From JBBRFH01 sp038224615 (GTDB taxonomy: Bacteria; Planctomycetota; Phycisphaerae; Tepidisphaerales; Tepidisphaeraceae): DNA of 34,370 bases. The number at the start of each line of letters is the position of its first letter. Within the stretch, counting starts at the first letter, position 1. The position numbers were made by a program, and so were the translations under genes. The notes beneath the pieces were generated by a model, which had not been told where the DNA came from, did no database searches, and saw nothing but the letters and a program-made list of their open reading frames with translations. Below, one piece after another: positions 23,191-30,414 of this stretch. Where the stretch lies: the NCBI GenBank assembly GCA_038224615.1, contig JBBRFH010000004.1:1-34370 (forward strand), in the 5' to 3' direction.

Positions 23191-25070
23191 GGCTTCACCT
23201 TCGGCGCGACGACGAAAAGAAGAATCGATCCGCCGCCCAGTTCCTCGCGGGGCGTGGAGAGCCGCAGGGAGCGCATGCGCTGCGAAAGCCCCGGCTGGGT
23301 GATCGCCTGCAGGTAACTGGCGCTGACGGCGATCACGCCCGCTTCGTTAATCGGCTGGGGATCGCCTCCGAAATCGTTCTTCAGCAGCGCGGGCGTAAAG
23401 TCGATGCCGTACGCCTTCGGATCCCATGTGCCGAAGTAGCTGAGGTAAAGCTTTTCCTTCGGGTGAGCCCGTTGCCACGTCGCCAGCGATGGGAGATCCT
23501 GACCCCAATCCAGGTTGGAGTCGCCGATCAGGTTGATCGGCCGGCCGAACGCCATGGAGGGCAGATTGAAGTAAGCGATGTAGTTTGGAAACGCAGTCGC
23601 GATCGCGATCGCAAGCCAAACGCCCAGCCCCGCGACGACCACGCGCCCCGCGATCGACGTGCGTACTGCCCACGCCAGCGGTGCCCCCGTGAGCGCTATG
23701 AGTGAAAAATACGTCGGGAAGAAGTGCCGCAAGCCGATGTTCAAGTCGCTGCGCATCGAGGCCAGCGCGTAGATACCTGCGACCACGCCGGTGCAGACCA
23801 GCAACGCGCGATGCGCGGGGGTCAACTCCGCCCGCTTGCGGCGAACCAACGCGATCGCCGTCCCGAGCGCCAGCGCGACCAGCGTGGGTGCGGGCGTCTT
23901 GAAGAACATCGCGACAGGGTAGTACCACCATCGCCCCTGCTGATACGCCTCGCCAAAAGCGTAGCCGGTGCGCCACTGCGCGTTGCCGACCAGGTACGCC
24001 ATGCCGAAGTTCCACGGGTTGGGCAGCAGGTGCATGCGGTCACTCAGCAGGATGAAACGTCCGATCAACGACGGCCGCCATGCGTCGAGGTCGGCGGGCG
24101 TGAAGTCCACTGAGCCGATTCGCGCCTGCGTCTCGCGGACCTGCATTTGTCGCTGAATGTAAGCGGTATCGAACCGCGCGCCATCCGTGGAAGCGGCCTC
24201 CTGGAAGCCGTACGCCGCCCAGATTGCCAGCCACGTCGTTAACCCCGCGCACCCGACGATCACGATCGCGACGCCGCACCGACGCGCACGTCCCTTGGCC
24301 GCCCCGAGCAGCGTCGGCCAAGGCCGGCGAATCATGGCGCGAGTACCGAGGCAGGCGACGCACATCGGAAACATAAGCAGAGCCGAGAACTTCACGCACA
24401 TCGCCACGCCGACCACGGCGCAAAGCGCGAGCAGCGCTCGCACGGTTACGCGCTCATACAGTCGGGCCAGCACCAGCGCCAGACCAATAAACAACGCGCT
24501 GGCGACGATGTCGTTGGTGACGAGCGGCCCGTGCCCGAGCGCGTTGGGATCAAGCGCGACGGCGGCGGCGGCAATGACGCCCGCGAGGTCTCCGCCAAGC
24601 CTGCGGGCGAGCGTCGCGCACGCCAGCGTGAGTGCGCCGGCGACGATCGCCATCATGTACCGCGCCCGGCCGATAACCATGAGGCCCAAGCCGTCCGGCC
24701 TGGCAATCAGATCCTGGTGCGTCTGGGTCCATTGTTCAAAGATTCCCCACCGGCCGTCGCGCGACCGTTCGATCGTCGAAATCGCCAGTGAATCGCTCTG
24801 CTCGGGCCCCAGATCCATTCCCGCGCTCGGAAACGCCGCCCAGCACTTCCAGAGCGGCGGGTGCTCGGGATTGACCCGCATGTCGTGAAAGCGCAGCGTC
24901 CGCCAGCCCGAATACAGGTGTACCGGTTCGTCGAAGGTCGGACTCTTGAACGACGACGCCCATAGCGACACGACCAACTGCACGCACAGCAGCAGCGCCA
25001 TCACGCCGTGGTACGTGCGGAAGCGAAAGCGTACGCGCGGAGCGTTCAGGGACGGTTTGGGACGTGGCAC
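23187..25070 (-). CDS. Multi-pass glycosyltransferase (GT39/ArnT-like), paralogue 1
   Basis: A 627-residue membrane protein parallel to its downstream neighbour. Matching blocks are DEPVHLYSGWRTL, NPEHPPLWKCW, LGHGPLVTND and DSNLDWGQDLP. The order and spacing are kept, while the helices differ, so the duplication is not recent. GTG at 25070 is the first start of the frame; ATG at 25001 is an alternative that begins at the first helix. It is the first gene of the pair and is divergent from the aldo/keto reductase gene across a 123-bp gap. Confidence 0.85.
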   Translation of the reverse strand: MPRPKPSLNAPRVRFRFRTYHGVMALLLCVQLVVSLWASSFKSPTFDEPVHLYSGWRTLRFHDMRVNPEHPPLWKCWAAFPSAGMDLGPEQSDSLAISTIERSRDGRWGIFEQWTQTHQDLIARPDGLGLMVIGRARYMMAIVAGALTLACATLARRLGGDLAGVIAAAAVALDPNALGHGPLVTNDIVASALFIGLALVLARLYERVTVRALLALCAVVGVAMCVKFSALLMFPMCVACLGTRAMIRRPWPTLLGAAKGRARRCGVAIVIVGCAGLTTWLAIWAAYGFQEAASTDGARFDTAYIQRQMQVRETQARIGSVDFTPADLDAWRPSLIGRFILLSDRMHLLPNPWNFGMAYLVGNAQWRTGYAFGEAYQQGRWWYYPVAMFFKTPAPTLVALALGTAIALVRRKRAELTPAHRALLVCTGVVAGIYALASMRSDLNIGLRHFFPTYFSLIALTGAPLAWAVRTSIAGRVVVAGLGVWLAIAIATAFPNYIAYFNLPSMAFGRPINLIGDSNLDWGQDLPSLATWQRAHPKEKLYLSYFGTWDPKAYGIDFTPALLKNDFGGDPQPINEAGVIAVSASYLQAITQPGLSQRMRSLRLSTPREELGGGSILLFVVAPKVKP

Positions 25071-25193
25071 TGAGAGGCATTCGATCGGTGGCGGGCGCGG
25101 ACGTCAAGCCGCACCCATTCTGGTGCGCTTGTCCGATCACGCTCGGGTGCGCTACACTACGGCCTAACCCTTTACCCCCGGGAGATCCGCTTC

Positions 25194-26213
25194 ATGCAAT
25201 ATACGAACCTCGGCCGCACTGGCCTTCAAGTCTCACGCCTGTGTCTGGGCACGATGAACTATGGCCCGCAGACCACTGAGCCGGACGCCCACGCCCAGAT
25301 GGACAAGGCCCACGAGATCGGCATCAACTTCTTCGATACCGCCGACGTCTACGGCTGGAAGACCGGCGAAGGCATCACCGAGCAGATCATCGGCCGCTGG
25401 TTCGCCCAGGGAGGCGGCCGGCGCGAACGCACGATCCTCGCCACAAAGCTCTACAACGATATGGCGTTAGACCCCAAGGACCTCACCCTCAAGCGCGGCT
25501 TGAACGCCGTCAAAATCCGTCGGGCGTGCGATGGCTCGCTCAAGCGGCTGCGCACCGACTACATCGACCTCTACCAGATGCACCACATCAACCGCGACAG
25601 CACTTGGGATGAGGTTTGGGAGGCGTTCGAGACGCTCGTTCGCCAAGGCAAGATCGTCTACACCGGCTCGAGCAACTTCGCCGGCTGGAACATCGCGGCG
25701 GCGAATGAAGCGGCGAAGAAGCGCAACTTCCTCGGGCTTGTCGCCGAGCAGAGCAAGTATTCGCTGATGACCCGGCAGATCGAACTCGAAGTGCTTCCCG
25801 CAGCCGAACACTACGGGCTCGGCGTCATCCCGTGGAGCCCGCTGGAGAGCGGCCTGCTGGGCGGCGTGCTGCAGAAACTCACCGAAGGCCGCCGCGCCCA
25901 GGAAGGCAATCAAAAGCGCATCGAGAAGGAGCGCCCGCGCCTCGAGAAGTGGGAAGCATTCTGCAAGGAACTCGGCGAGAAGCCCGCCGACGTCGCGCTG
26001 GCGTGGATGCTGCACAACCCCGTCATCACCGCCCCGATCATCGGGCCGCGCACGATGGAGCAACTCACGGGTGCGGTTCGCGCCACCGAACTCAAGTTGA
26101 GTGATGCACAGCTTAAGACGCTGGACACCATCTTCCCCGGGCCCAAAGGCCCCACGGACGAGGGCGTCAGTGACTGGAAAGCCCAGCGCGCTCCCGAGGC
26201 CTATGCCTGGTAA
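25194..26213 (+). CDS. Aldo/keto reductase
   Basis: A 339-residue NADPH-dependent oxidoreductase with a TIM-barrel fold. The catalytic tetrad is visible: Asp and Tyr in FDTADVYG, Lys in ILATKLYND and His in YQMHHINRD. The nucleotide-binding segment GPRTMEQL follows near the end. It resembles the YajO/YhdN and potassium-channel-beta-like branch, and the substrate is unknown. GGGAGA precedes the ATG at about 9 nt. A long imperfect hairpin follows the gene. Confidence 0.92.
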   Translation: MQYTNLGRTGLQVSRLCLGTMNYGPQTTEPDAHAQMDKAHEIGINFFDTADVYGWKTGEGITEQIIGRWFAQGGGRRERTILATKLYNDMALDPKDLTLKRGLNAVKIRRACDGSLKRLRTDYIDLYQMHHINRDSTWDEVWEAFETLVRQGKIVYTGSSNFAGWNIAAANEAAKKRNFLGLVAEQSKYSLMTRQIELEVLPAAEHYGLGVIPWSPLESGLLGGVLQKLTEGRRAQEGNQKRIEKERPRLEKWEAFCKELGEKPADVALAWMLHNPVITAPIIGPRTMEQLTGAVRATELKLSDAQLKTLDTIFPGPKGPTDEGVSDWKAQRAPEAYAW

Positions 26214-26230
26214 GGATGACCTCGCCGGAC

Positions 26231-26302
26231 GGGCCCCGACGCGTGTGTTGCCGCACGATCAGCGAGTCGATCGCGCCGTGACGAAACGCACGCGTCGGGC
26301 CC
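26231..26302 (+). terminator. Long-loop hairpin after the aldo/keto reductase gene
   Basis: GGGCCCCGACGCGTG (26231-26245) pairs with CACGCGTCGGGCCC (26289-26302), with one bulged C, around a 43-nt loop. GGACTTTT follows. The T-run after the stem suggests a terminator, though the loop is long. Confidence 0.55.
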
Positions 26303-26340
26303 GGACTTTTCACACCACCCGATGCGTGACAAAACCCCAC

Positions 26341-26400
26341 AGGGAATTCCCTAAGTCCTTTTACTGAAAGGAACAAGATTCGCCTAATTCCGCGGAATTA
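26341..26400. promoter_or_regulatory. Cluster of three palindromes upstream of the redoxin gene
   Basis: AGGGAATTCCCT (26341-26352), TCCTTT-N5-AAAGGA (26356-26372) and TAATTCCGCGGAATTA (26385-26400) are each exact palindromes or inverted repeats, packed within 60 bp. The first and third share GAATT/AATTC halves. They lie 139-198 bp before the ATG at 26539, with a TATATT at 26447-26452 between. Operator sites or an mRNA-end structure are possible. Confidence 0.5.
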
Positions 26401-26538
26401 CCATAGGTTTGCGACAAAAAGTTCTCGCACGCCCCTGAACTGGTGGTATATTTGATGCGTCAGTTCACCGCAATTCCTGAGTTCCTTCTAGTTGTACCGG
26501 GTTCGGGTCACAAAGCGGCGGAGAGAGGATTTGCAGAC

Positions 26539-27147
26539 ATGCCGGTTACTCAACGATTCGTCCACGGGGGTCTTTGCCTGGTCGCGGGGCTGTTGACGCT
26601 TTGTGTGGTCGTGCTCGCTTTGGGCGCCTCACGCAATACCGTCAACAACGCCGGCCTTCCGGGCTCACTCGCGCCGACGTTCGGCCTTCGTGACAGCGCA
26701 GGCAACTGGTGCAGTCTCAAGGATTCGGCCGACAAGATCACGCTCGTCCTTTTGGCCCCCGCGTCCGCACACGGATCCAGCCTTCAACCGCGGCAGCTCA
26801 AGCAGCTCAACGACATTTACAAGGTCGACGCGGAAGTTGCGATGGTGGCAATTCAGTTCACGAACGAAGATGCCGCTCAGCCTGCCCCCGGTGAGGTCGC
26901 AAGACAGTCGAGCCCGATCAGCGATGTGTGTCCCGATCTCAAGGTGTTGACCGACGTTGATCGTTCGGTCGCCAACGCGTTCCGGATCGTGGATCAGCAG
27001 CCGACGTTCTTCGTGATCGACAGCGCGGGCGTGATCCGTGGCCGCATCCCGCTCAGCGACAGCGCCGCCATCGCCGTCACCGAGACAATCACCTCGCTGA
27101 AGGCCCCGGCGTCCCCCCAACAGCCGCTCGCCCCCCACGCGAGCTGA
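26539..27147 (+). CDS. Membrane-anchored redoxin-fold protein lacking active-site cysteines
   Basis: A 202-residue protein. One helix (about 10-30) anchors it, with the rest probably outside. From about 44 the text follows the AhpC/TlpA thioredoxin fold: APTFGLRDSAGNWCSL, ITLVLLAPASAHGSS, and QQPTFFVIDSAGVIRGRI. Where redox proteins have their catalytic Cys pair or peroxidatic Cys, this protein has Ala-Pro-Ala-Ser. The cysteines that remain (in WCSL and VCPDL) are not at that site, so normal thiol chemistry is unlikely. The ATG at 26539 is favoured by GGAGAGAGGA upstream. It ends 49 bp before the convergent CBM9-like gene. Confidence 0.72.
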   Translation: MPVTQRFVHGGLCLVAGLLTLCVVVLALGASRNTVNNAGLPGSLAPTFGLRDSAGNWCSLKDSADKITLVLLAPASAHGSSLQPRQLKQLNDIYKVDAEVAMVAIQFTNEDAAQPAPGEVARQSSPISDVCPDLKVLTDVDRSVANAFRIVDQQPTFFVIDSAGVIRGRIPLSDSAAIAVTETITSLKAPASPQQPLAPHAS

Positions 27148-27196
27148 TCGATGGATCGAAACCCACCGGCGCCCACGTTGCGCCCTTGCGCGCACC

Positions 27197-28507
27197 CTAC
27201 TTCAGCACCGCGTGTCCCCAGCCCGTGCGGCTGAGGGAGTTGCGGTTGGTGCCGGCCCAGACGAGTTGCAGCAGCCGGCTCTCGCCGATCGCCGAATCGT
27301 CGACCGCGATGTCAAAGCGGAATGCGACGCCGGGGTCGGGCGCGATGCCGAGCGACTTGAACGGGATCGCTGCCTCGAGTGTCCACCCGCCCTCGATTGG
27401 TTTGGCCTGCGCCTGGATCGCCACGGTCGCGTCGGCGGCATTCTTGACAAGCGACTTGGTGTCGGCGGCGTCGATGCCGATCAGCACCTGGCGATCGGTG
27501 CGCGTGCAGTCGCCGTCGCAGTCGATGTGATCCGGGCCGATGAACAGCTCGACCGCATCGCCCATCCACAGCTCCTCGGGACGATTGGGGTTCTTCATCG
27601 GCGTCGGATCGACGGCCGTCACCAGCAGGTAGAGATTGTTTTCGTCCCAGGCGCAGCGGATCGTCGCCGAGTTCGGGCTGGCGGGCTTGCCTTCGACGAT
27701 CCGGGTGATGTTGACGGCATTGCCGGGCACATGCTCCCACTCGTCCGGGTTGGCATCGGCGACGATCGGGGTGCGCGTGCGCTCGACCGTCATCATCGCT
27801 TCCACCACTGCAGGCACCACCGACGGGATTTCGCCGAGGTACACAGTGTATACGGGGTTGCCGGGATTCGTCGGAATCGCCATCACCATCGAATACTTCG
27901 GCGACGACTGGTCGCGGTGGTCTGCAACCTGCAGGTACGTGTCGGCGTTCGACAGTGAGAAGACGAGATTGCGCTCGTCGCGATCGTGCAGCGCGAATCG
28001 CCGCGCGTTGTGCTGCTTAACAAACTGCGGATCGGCCGGCTGTGTCGCGGGGAAGTCGACAGCATCCCCGTCGTTCAACCGGTAGCACCCGCCGTCGGCA
28101 AACGAGGGATCGAAATCCATCCACAGCGGCACGCTCTTGATGGTGACAGGCAGGTCCCTGAACGCGTACTCGATCGCGTCGCTTTTCACCTTCACGGTCA
28201 GGCGAATCGCCTCGCCGTAGGTCAGCCGGCTGCTGTTGCCGGCGGGATCGACCTCGATCTGCGTGATCGCGAAGTCCTTGAACTTCGGGTACTGGACCAG
28301 CAACGGCCGCCACCCTGCGCACGCAATCGACACGCCGTCACTGCTGACGGTGACGCAGCAAGGCTGCGTCGCCGGGGCGGTGGTGGGCTCGCTGGCCGGC
28401 TGGGTCGTCGGCGGGGTCGTCGGCGCGGGCACCGGTTCATCGGCGAACGCAATCCCTGCCCACAACATCGCACTGACCACGACAATCGCGGCATCCGTGA
28501 TACGCAT
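27197..28507 (-). CDS. Secreted CBM9-like carbohydrate-binding protein
   Basis: A 436-residue exported protein. The signal peptide (1-22) ends near AFADE and is followed by a Pro/Thr linker of about 25 residues. The middle (about 55-230) is a beta-rich domain of unknown family. The C-terminal 190 residues follow the CBM9 pattern: a DANPDEWEHVPG start, CAWDENNLYLLVTAVDPTP, a GDAVELFIGP strand and an IPFKSLGIAPDPG turn. This fold binds sugars in other proteins. No catalytic domain is seen. The ATG at 28507 has GGGAG upstream; a start nine residues earlier would spoil the signal peptide. Confidence 0.78.
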   Translation of the reverse strand: MRITDAAIVVVSAMLWAGIAFADEPVPAPTTPPTTQPASEPTTAPATQPCCVTVSSDGVSIACAGWRPLLVQYPKFKDFAITQIEVDPAGNSSRLTYGEAIRLTVKVKSDAIEYAFRDLPVTIKSVPLWMDFDPSFADGGCYRLNDGDAVDFPATQPADPQFVKQHNARRFALHDRDERNLVFSLSNADTYLQVADHRDQSSPKYSMVMAIPTNPGNPVYTVYLGEIPSVVPAVVEAMMTVERTRTPIVADANPDEWEHVPGNAVNITRIVEGKPASPNSATIRCAWDENNLYLLVTAVDPTPMKNPNRPEELWMGDAVELFIGPDHIDCDGDCTRTDRQVLIGIDAADTKSLVKNAADATVAIQAQAKPIEGGWTLEAAIPFKSLGIAPDPGVAFRFDIAVDDSAIGESRLLQLVWAGTNRNSLSRTGWGHAVLK

Positions 28508-28677
28508 ACGACACTCCCTTCGGCGACGAGGCACATGAAGAAGCCATCAGGGTCCGCATCGCGGATCATCGCTGGCGACTTGGTCCGCGCAGACGGGCCT
28601 GAAAACAGCCCGCGATGCAGACGCTGCCCGGCTTGAGGAACGCAGCGTGCTAAACGCTGTTTCAGAACTGGAGAAAG

Positions 28678-28751
28678 AAAACCGCAGATTACGCAGATTA
28701 CGCAGTTTTCTAATATCATTCATCTGCGTAATCTGCGTAATCTGCGGTTTT
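28678..28751. repeat. Perfect 28-bp inverted repeat of CGCAGATTA units
   Basis: The left arm (28678-28705) is AAAACCGCAGATTACG.. and consists of CGCAGATTA repeated twice plus CGCAG. The right arm (28724-28751) is its exact reverse complement. The loop is 18 nt and T-rich. It lies 12 bp past the stop of the minus-strand DUF5661-like gene and may also serve as a terminator for it. Confidence 0.93.
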
Positions 28752-28762
28752 GAAATCTTCTC

Positions 28763-29035
28763 TTAGGTCCCGCCATGGTACTTTTTGGCGGCGGCTTCCA
28801 TCTTTTTCAGGCGGGTGTAGTAGTCTGGAAACTCGTTCAGATGCGCCAACGCGATTTTACCGGTGAGGATGGGATCGTTCCCCGTCACGTCTGTTGAAGC
28901 GTCGCGCCGACCGTGCTCCAACTCAACCTCCAGCCCCATGTGAAACTGCGCCACGTCGAAGCGGCTCCAATCCACGCCAAGCTCCTTACCAATCTCGCGG
29001 GCCCGGCGGGACGTGAAATGATTCTTGACTGACAT
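28763..29035 (-). CDS. DUF5661-like small protein
   Basis: A 90-residue soluble protein. The text FTSRRAREIGKELGVDWSRF, then FHMGLEVELEHG, TDVTGNDPILTGKIALAHL and FPDYYTRLKKMEA matches a compact helical domain of unknown function that I recall as DUF5661. AGGAGC lies before the ATG at 29035, which sets the start; a longer frame with a CxxC-containing lead has no such site. There is no catalytic motif, and the neighbours (CBM9-like, accB) do not suggest a role. Confidence 0.68.
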   Translation of the reverse strand: MSVKNHFTSRRAREIGKELGVDWSRFDVAQFHMGLEVELEHGRRDASTDVTGNDPILTGKIALAHLNEFPDYYTRLKKMEAAAKKYHGGT

Positions 29036-29280
29036 CAGCTGCTCCTGGTTCGATCGGCCTTCGGATACGGATAACGTGTCACGACAATTCCTACAAATCA
29101 TAGCGAACGGCGTCCGCTGCTAATCGCGCAACGGGCCAAAGAAGAAAAAAGAATAAGTTCGCCGGATTCTCTGGGATTCGCGTGCGAGCGTTGCGCTTTT
29201 GGGGTGGTAATCGCGCAACCGAGACGTTCTTACGGAGGCGCTGCGCGCATGGCCAACCGACCTGTCTTATTTGCCGGTGT

Positions 29281-29315
29281 CGCACAGGTGTTACAATCGA
29301 TGTTACACCTGTGCG
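29281..29315. promoter_or_regulatory. Perfect 11-bp inverted repeat in the accB leader
   Basis: CGCACAGGTGT (29281-29291) pairs exactly with ACACCTGTGCG (29305-29315) across 13 bases. It lies 210 bp upstream of the accB start in a gene-free gap of 489 bp (29036-29524). It could be an operator or an RNA hairpin. GTTACA occurs inside it twice and again at 29379-29384. Confidence 0.5.
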
Positions 29316-29345
29316 CGCCCTGTGCATCCGAAAACCGCGTTTTCA

Positions 29346-29365
29346 CCCCCGCGGCGGGGGTTTTT
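29346..29365 (+). terminator. Terminator-like hairpin in the accB leader
   Basis: CCCCCG (29346-29351) pairs with CGGGGG (29355-29360) around a 3-nt loop and is followed by TTTTT. It is 160 bp before accB on the same strand, so it could act as an attenuator if transcription starts upstream, or as the end of an unrelated transcript. Confidence 0.5.
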
Positions 29366-29524
29366 GGGGTGAGCCATGTTACAAATGTGACAGTGGCCGG
29401 CCGCCGGTCGGGGTGTGTTTTGACCGGTTTAGGGGCATCGGGTATCGTGCGGGGCTCGCCCGACGGCACTCCATGGGAAGGGAGACCGGCGGGCAGACAT
29501 CCTGTTTTGAGGGTGAATCCACTC

Positions 29525-30061
29525 GTGAAAAAAACCAAAGCATCCAAGTCCGCCGCCAGTTCCACCGCTCGTCCGATCCCCGCCGGATCGGGTCCGATGA
29601 GCGTCGGTTTGCTCGAACAGATCGTCAAGCTGATGACGACCAACGACCTCAGCACCGTCGACCTGACCGACGGCAACCAGCGCATTCTGCTCAAGCGCGG
29701 CACCGAAGTCGTGGCAGGCCCCGCCCTGACCTACGCGTCGATGCCGATGGCGGCCCCCACTTCAGTGGGCTCGGCTTCAGGCACCCCGACCTCAACGACT
29801 GCCCCCGTCGACGACACCGCCGGCAACATCGCCATCAAGAGCCCGATGGTCGGCACCTTCTACGCCCGTTCGACGCCGGATGCCAAGCCGTTCGTGGCGG
29901 TGGGATCGCTGATCAACGAGGAGACCGACGTCTGCATCATCGAGGCGATGAAGGTCTTCAACAACATCAAGGCCGAGGTCAAAGGCACCGTCGTCAAGGT
30001 GCTGGCCGAGGACGGCAAGCCGGTGGAGTTTGGACAAGTGCTGTTCCTGGTAAAGCCATAG
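29525..30061 (+). CDS. accB: Biotin carboxyl carrier protein of acetyl-CoA carboxylase
   Basis: A 178-residue carrier for the first step of fatty acid synthesis. The N-terminal helices (about 25-60) precede an Ala/Pro/Thr/Ser-rich flexible linker (65-98), and the biotinyl domain spans about 102-178. The biotin site is E140-A-M-K143 in CIIEAMKVFNNI. GTG at 29525 is chosen because GAGGGTGA lies about 8 nt upstream; a GTG at 29513 and an ATG at 29597 are alternatives. accC follows, but the gap of 353 bp is far longer than the usual short accB-accC spacer because an inverted-repeat element fills it. Confidence 0.95.
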   Translation: MKKTKASKSAASSTARPIPAGSGPMSVGLLEQIVKLMTTNDLSTVDLTDGNQRILLKRGTEVVAGPALTYASMPMAAPTSVGSASGTPTSTTAPVDDTAGNIAIKSPMVGTFYARSTPDAKPFVAVGSLINEETDVCIIEAMKVFNNIKAEVKGTVVKVLAEDGKPVEFGQVLFLVKP

Positions 30062-30077
30062 ACGGGTTCAGCGGTCG

Positions 30078-30379
30078 GGGTTCAGGGTTCAGAACGCAGG
30101 GAGGCTGCATGGCCGAGTTCTTGCGGATTGAAGACCTGATCGTCTACCGGCGATTGTGCGAGTTGCACATCGAAGTCTGCGTCCTGACGCGAGGATGGCC
30201 GGCAGAGGAGAAATATGAATTGGGCTCGCAGGTGCGACGCAGTTCAAACAGCTCGCCCGCCAACCTCGCTGAAAAGCATGCCCTTGAAGCCAAACTCCCG
30301 CCCGACCAACACCGCTTCCCGCCCCGTCCCCCACGCACCGAACCGTCGAATCGAACTCCGAACCCTGAACCCTGAACCC
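30078..30379. mobile_element. 302-bp IVS-like element with 15-bp terminal inverted repeats
   Basis: GGGTTCAGGGTTCAG (30078-30092) and its exact reverse complement CTGAACCCTGAACCC (30365-30379) bound the element. It encloses a truncated four-helix-bundle gene at 30109-30375. A stem of repeats around an IVP ORF is the layout of 23S rRNA intervening sequences. Outside the right repeat, variants of the word run on (ACCCCAGACCCCTGACCCC) up to accC. No target-site duplication was seen by eye. Mobility is inferred; no transposase is present. Confidence 0.55.
30109..30375 (+). pseudogene. Truncated four-helix-bundle protein (23S rRNA IVP family)
   Basis: An 88-codon frame. Residues 4-56 match the first two helices of the S23/IVP four-helix-bundle family: LRIEDLIVYRRLCELHIEV, then LTRGWPAEEKYELGSQVRRSS and SSPANLAEKH. 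Full members are about 115-130 residues and continue with two more helices. Here the match ends at about residue 57 and the rest is Pro/Arg-rich, ending in the terminal repeat itself (TPNPEP). The protein is therefore probably a broken copy. Avd of diversity-generating retroelements is a distant relative, but no reverse transcriptase is present. Confidence 0.7.
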
Positions 30380-30414
30380 TGACCCCAGACCCCTGACCCC
30401 CGAACCCTCTCCCC

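Noticed and set aside
30109..30375. Avd of a diversity-generating retroelement
   Set aside because: The family is related, but there is no reverse transcriptase, template repeat or variable repeat in the window, and the gene is truncated.
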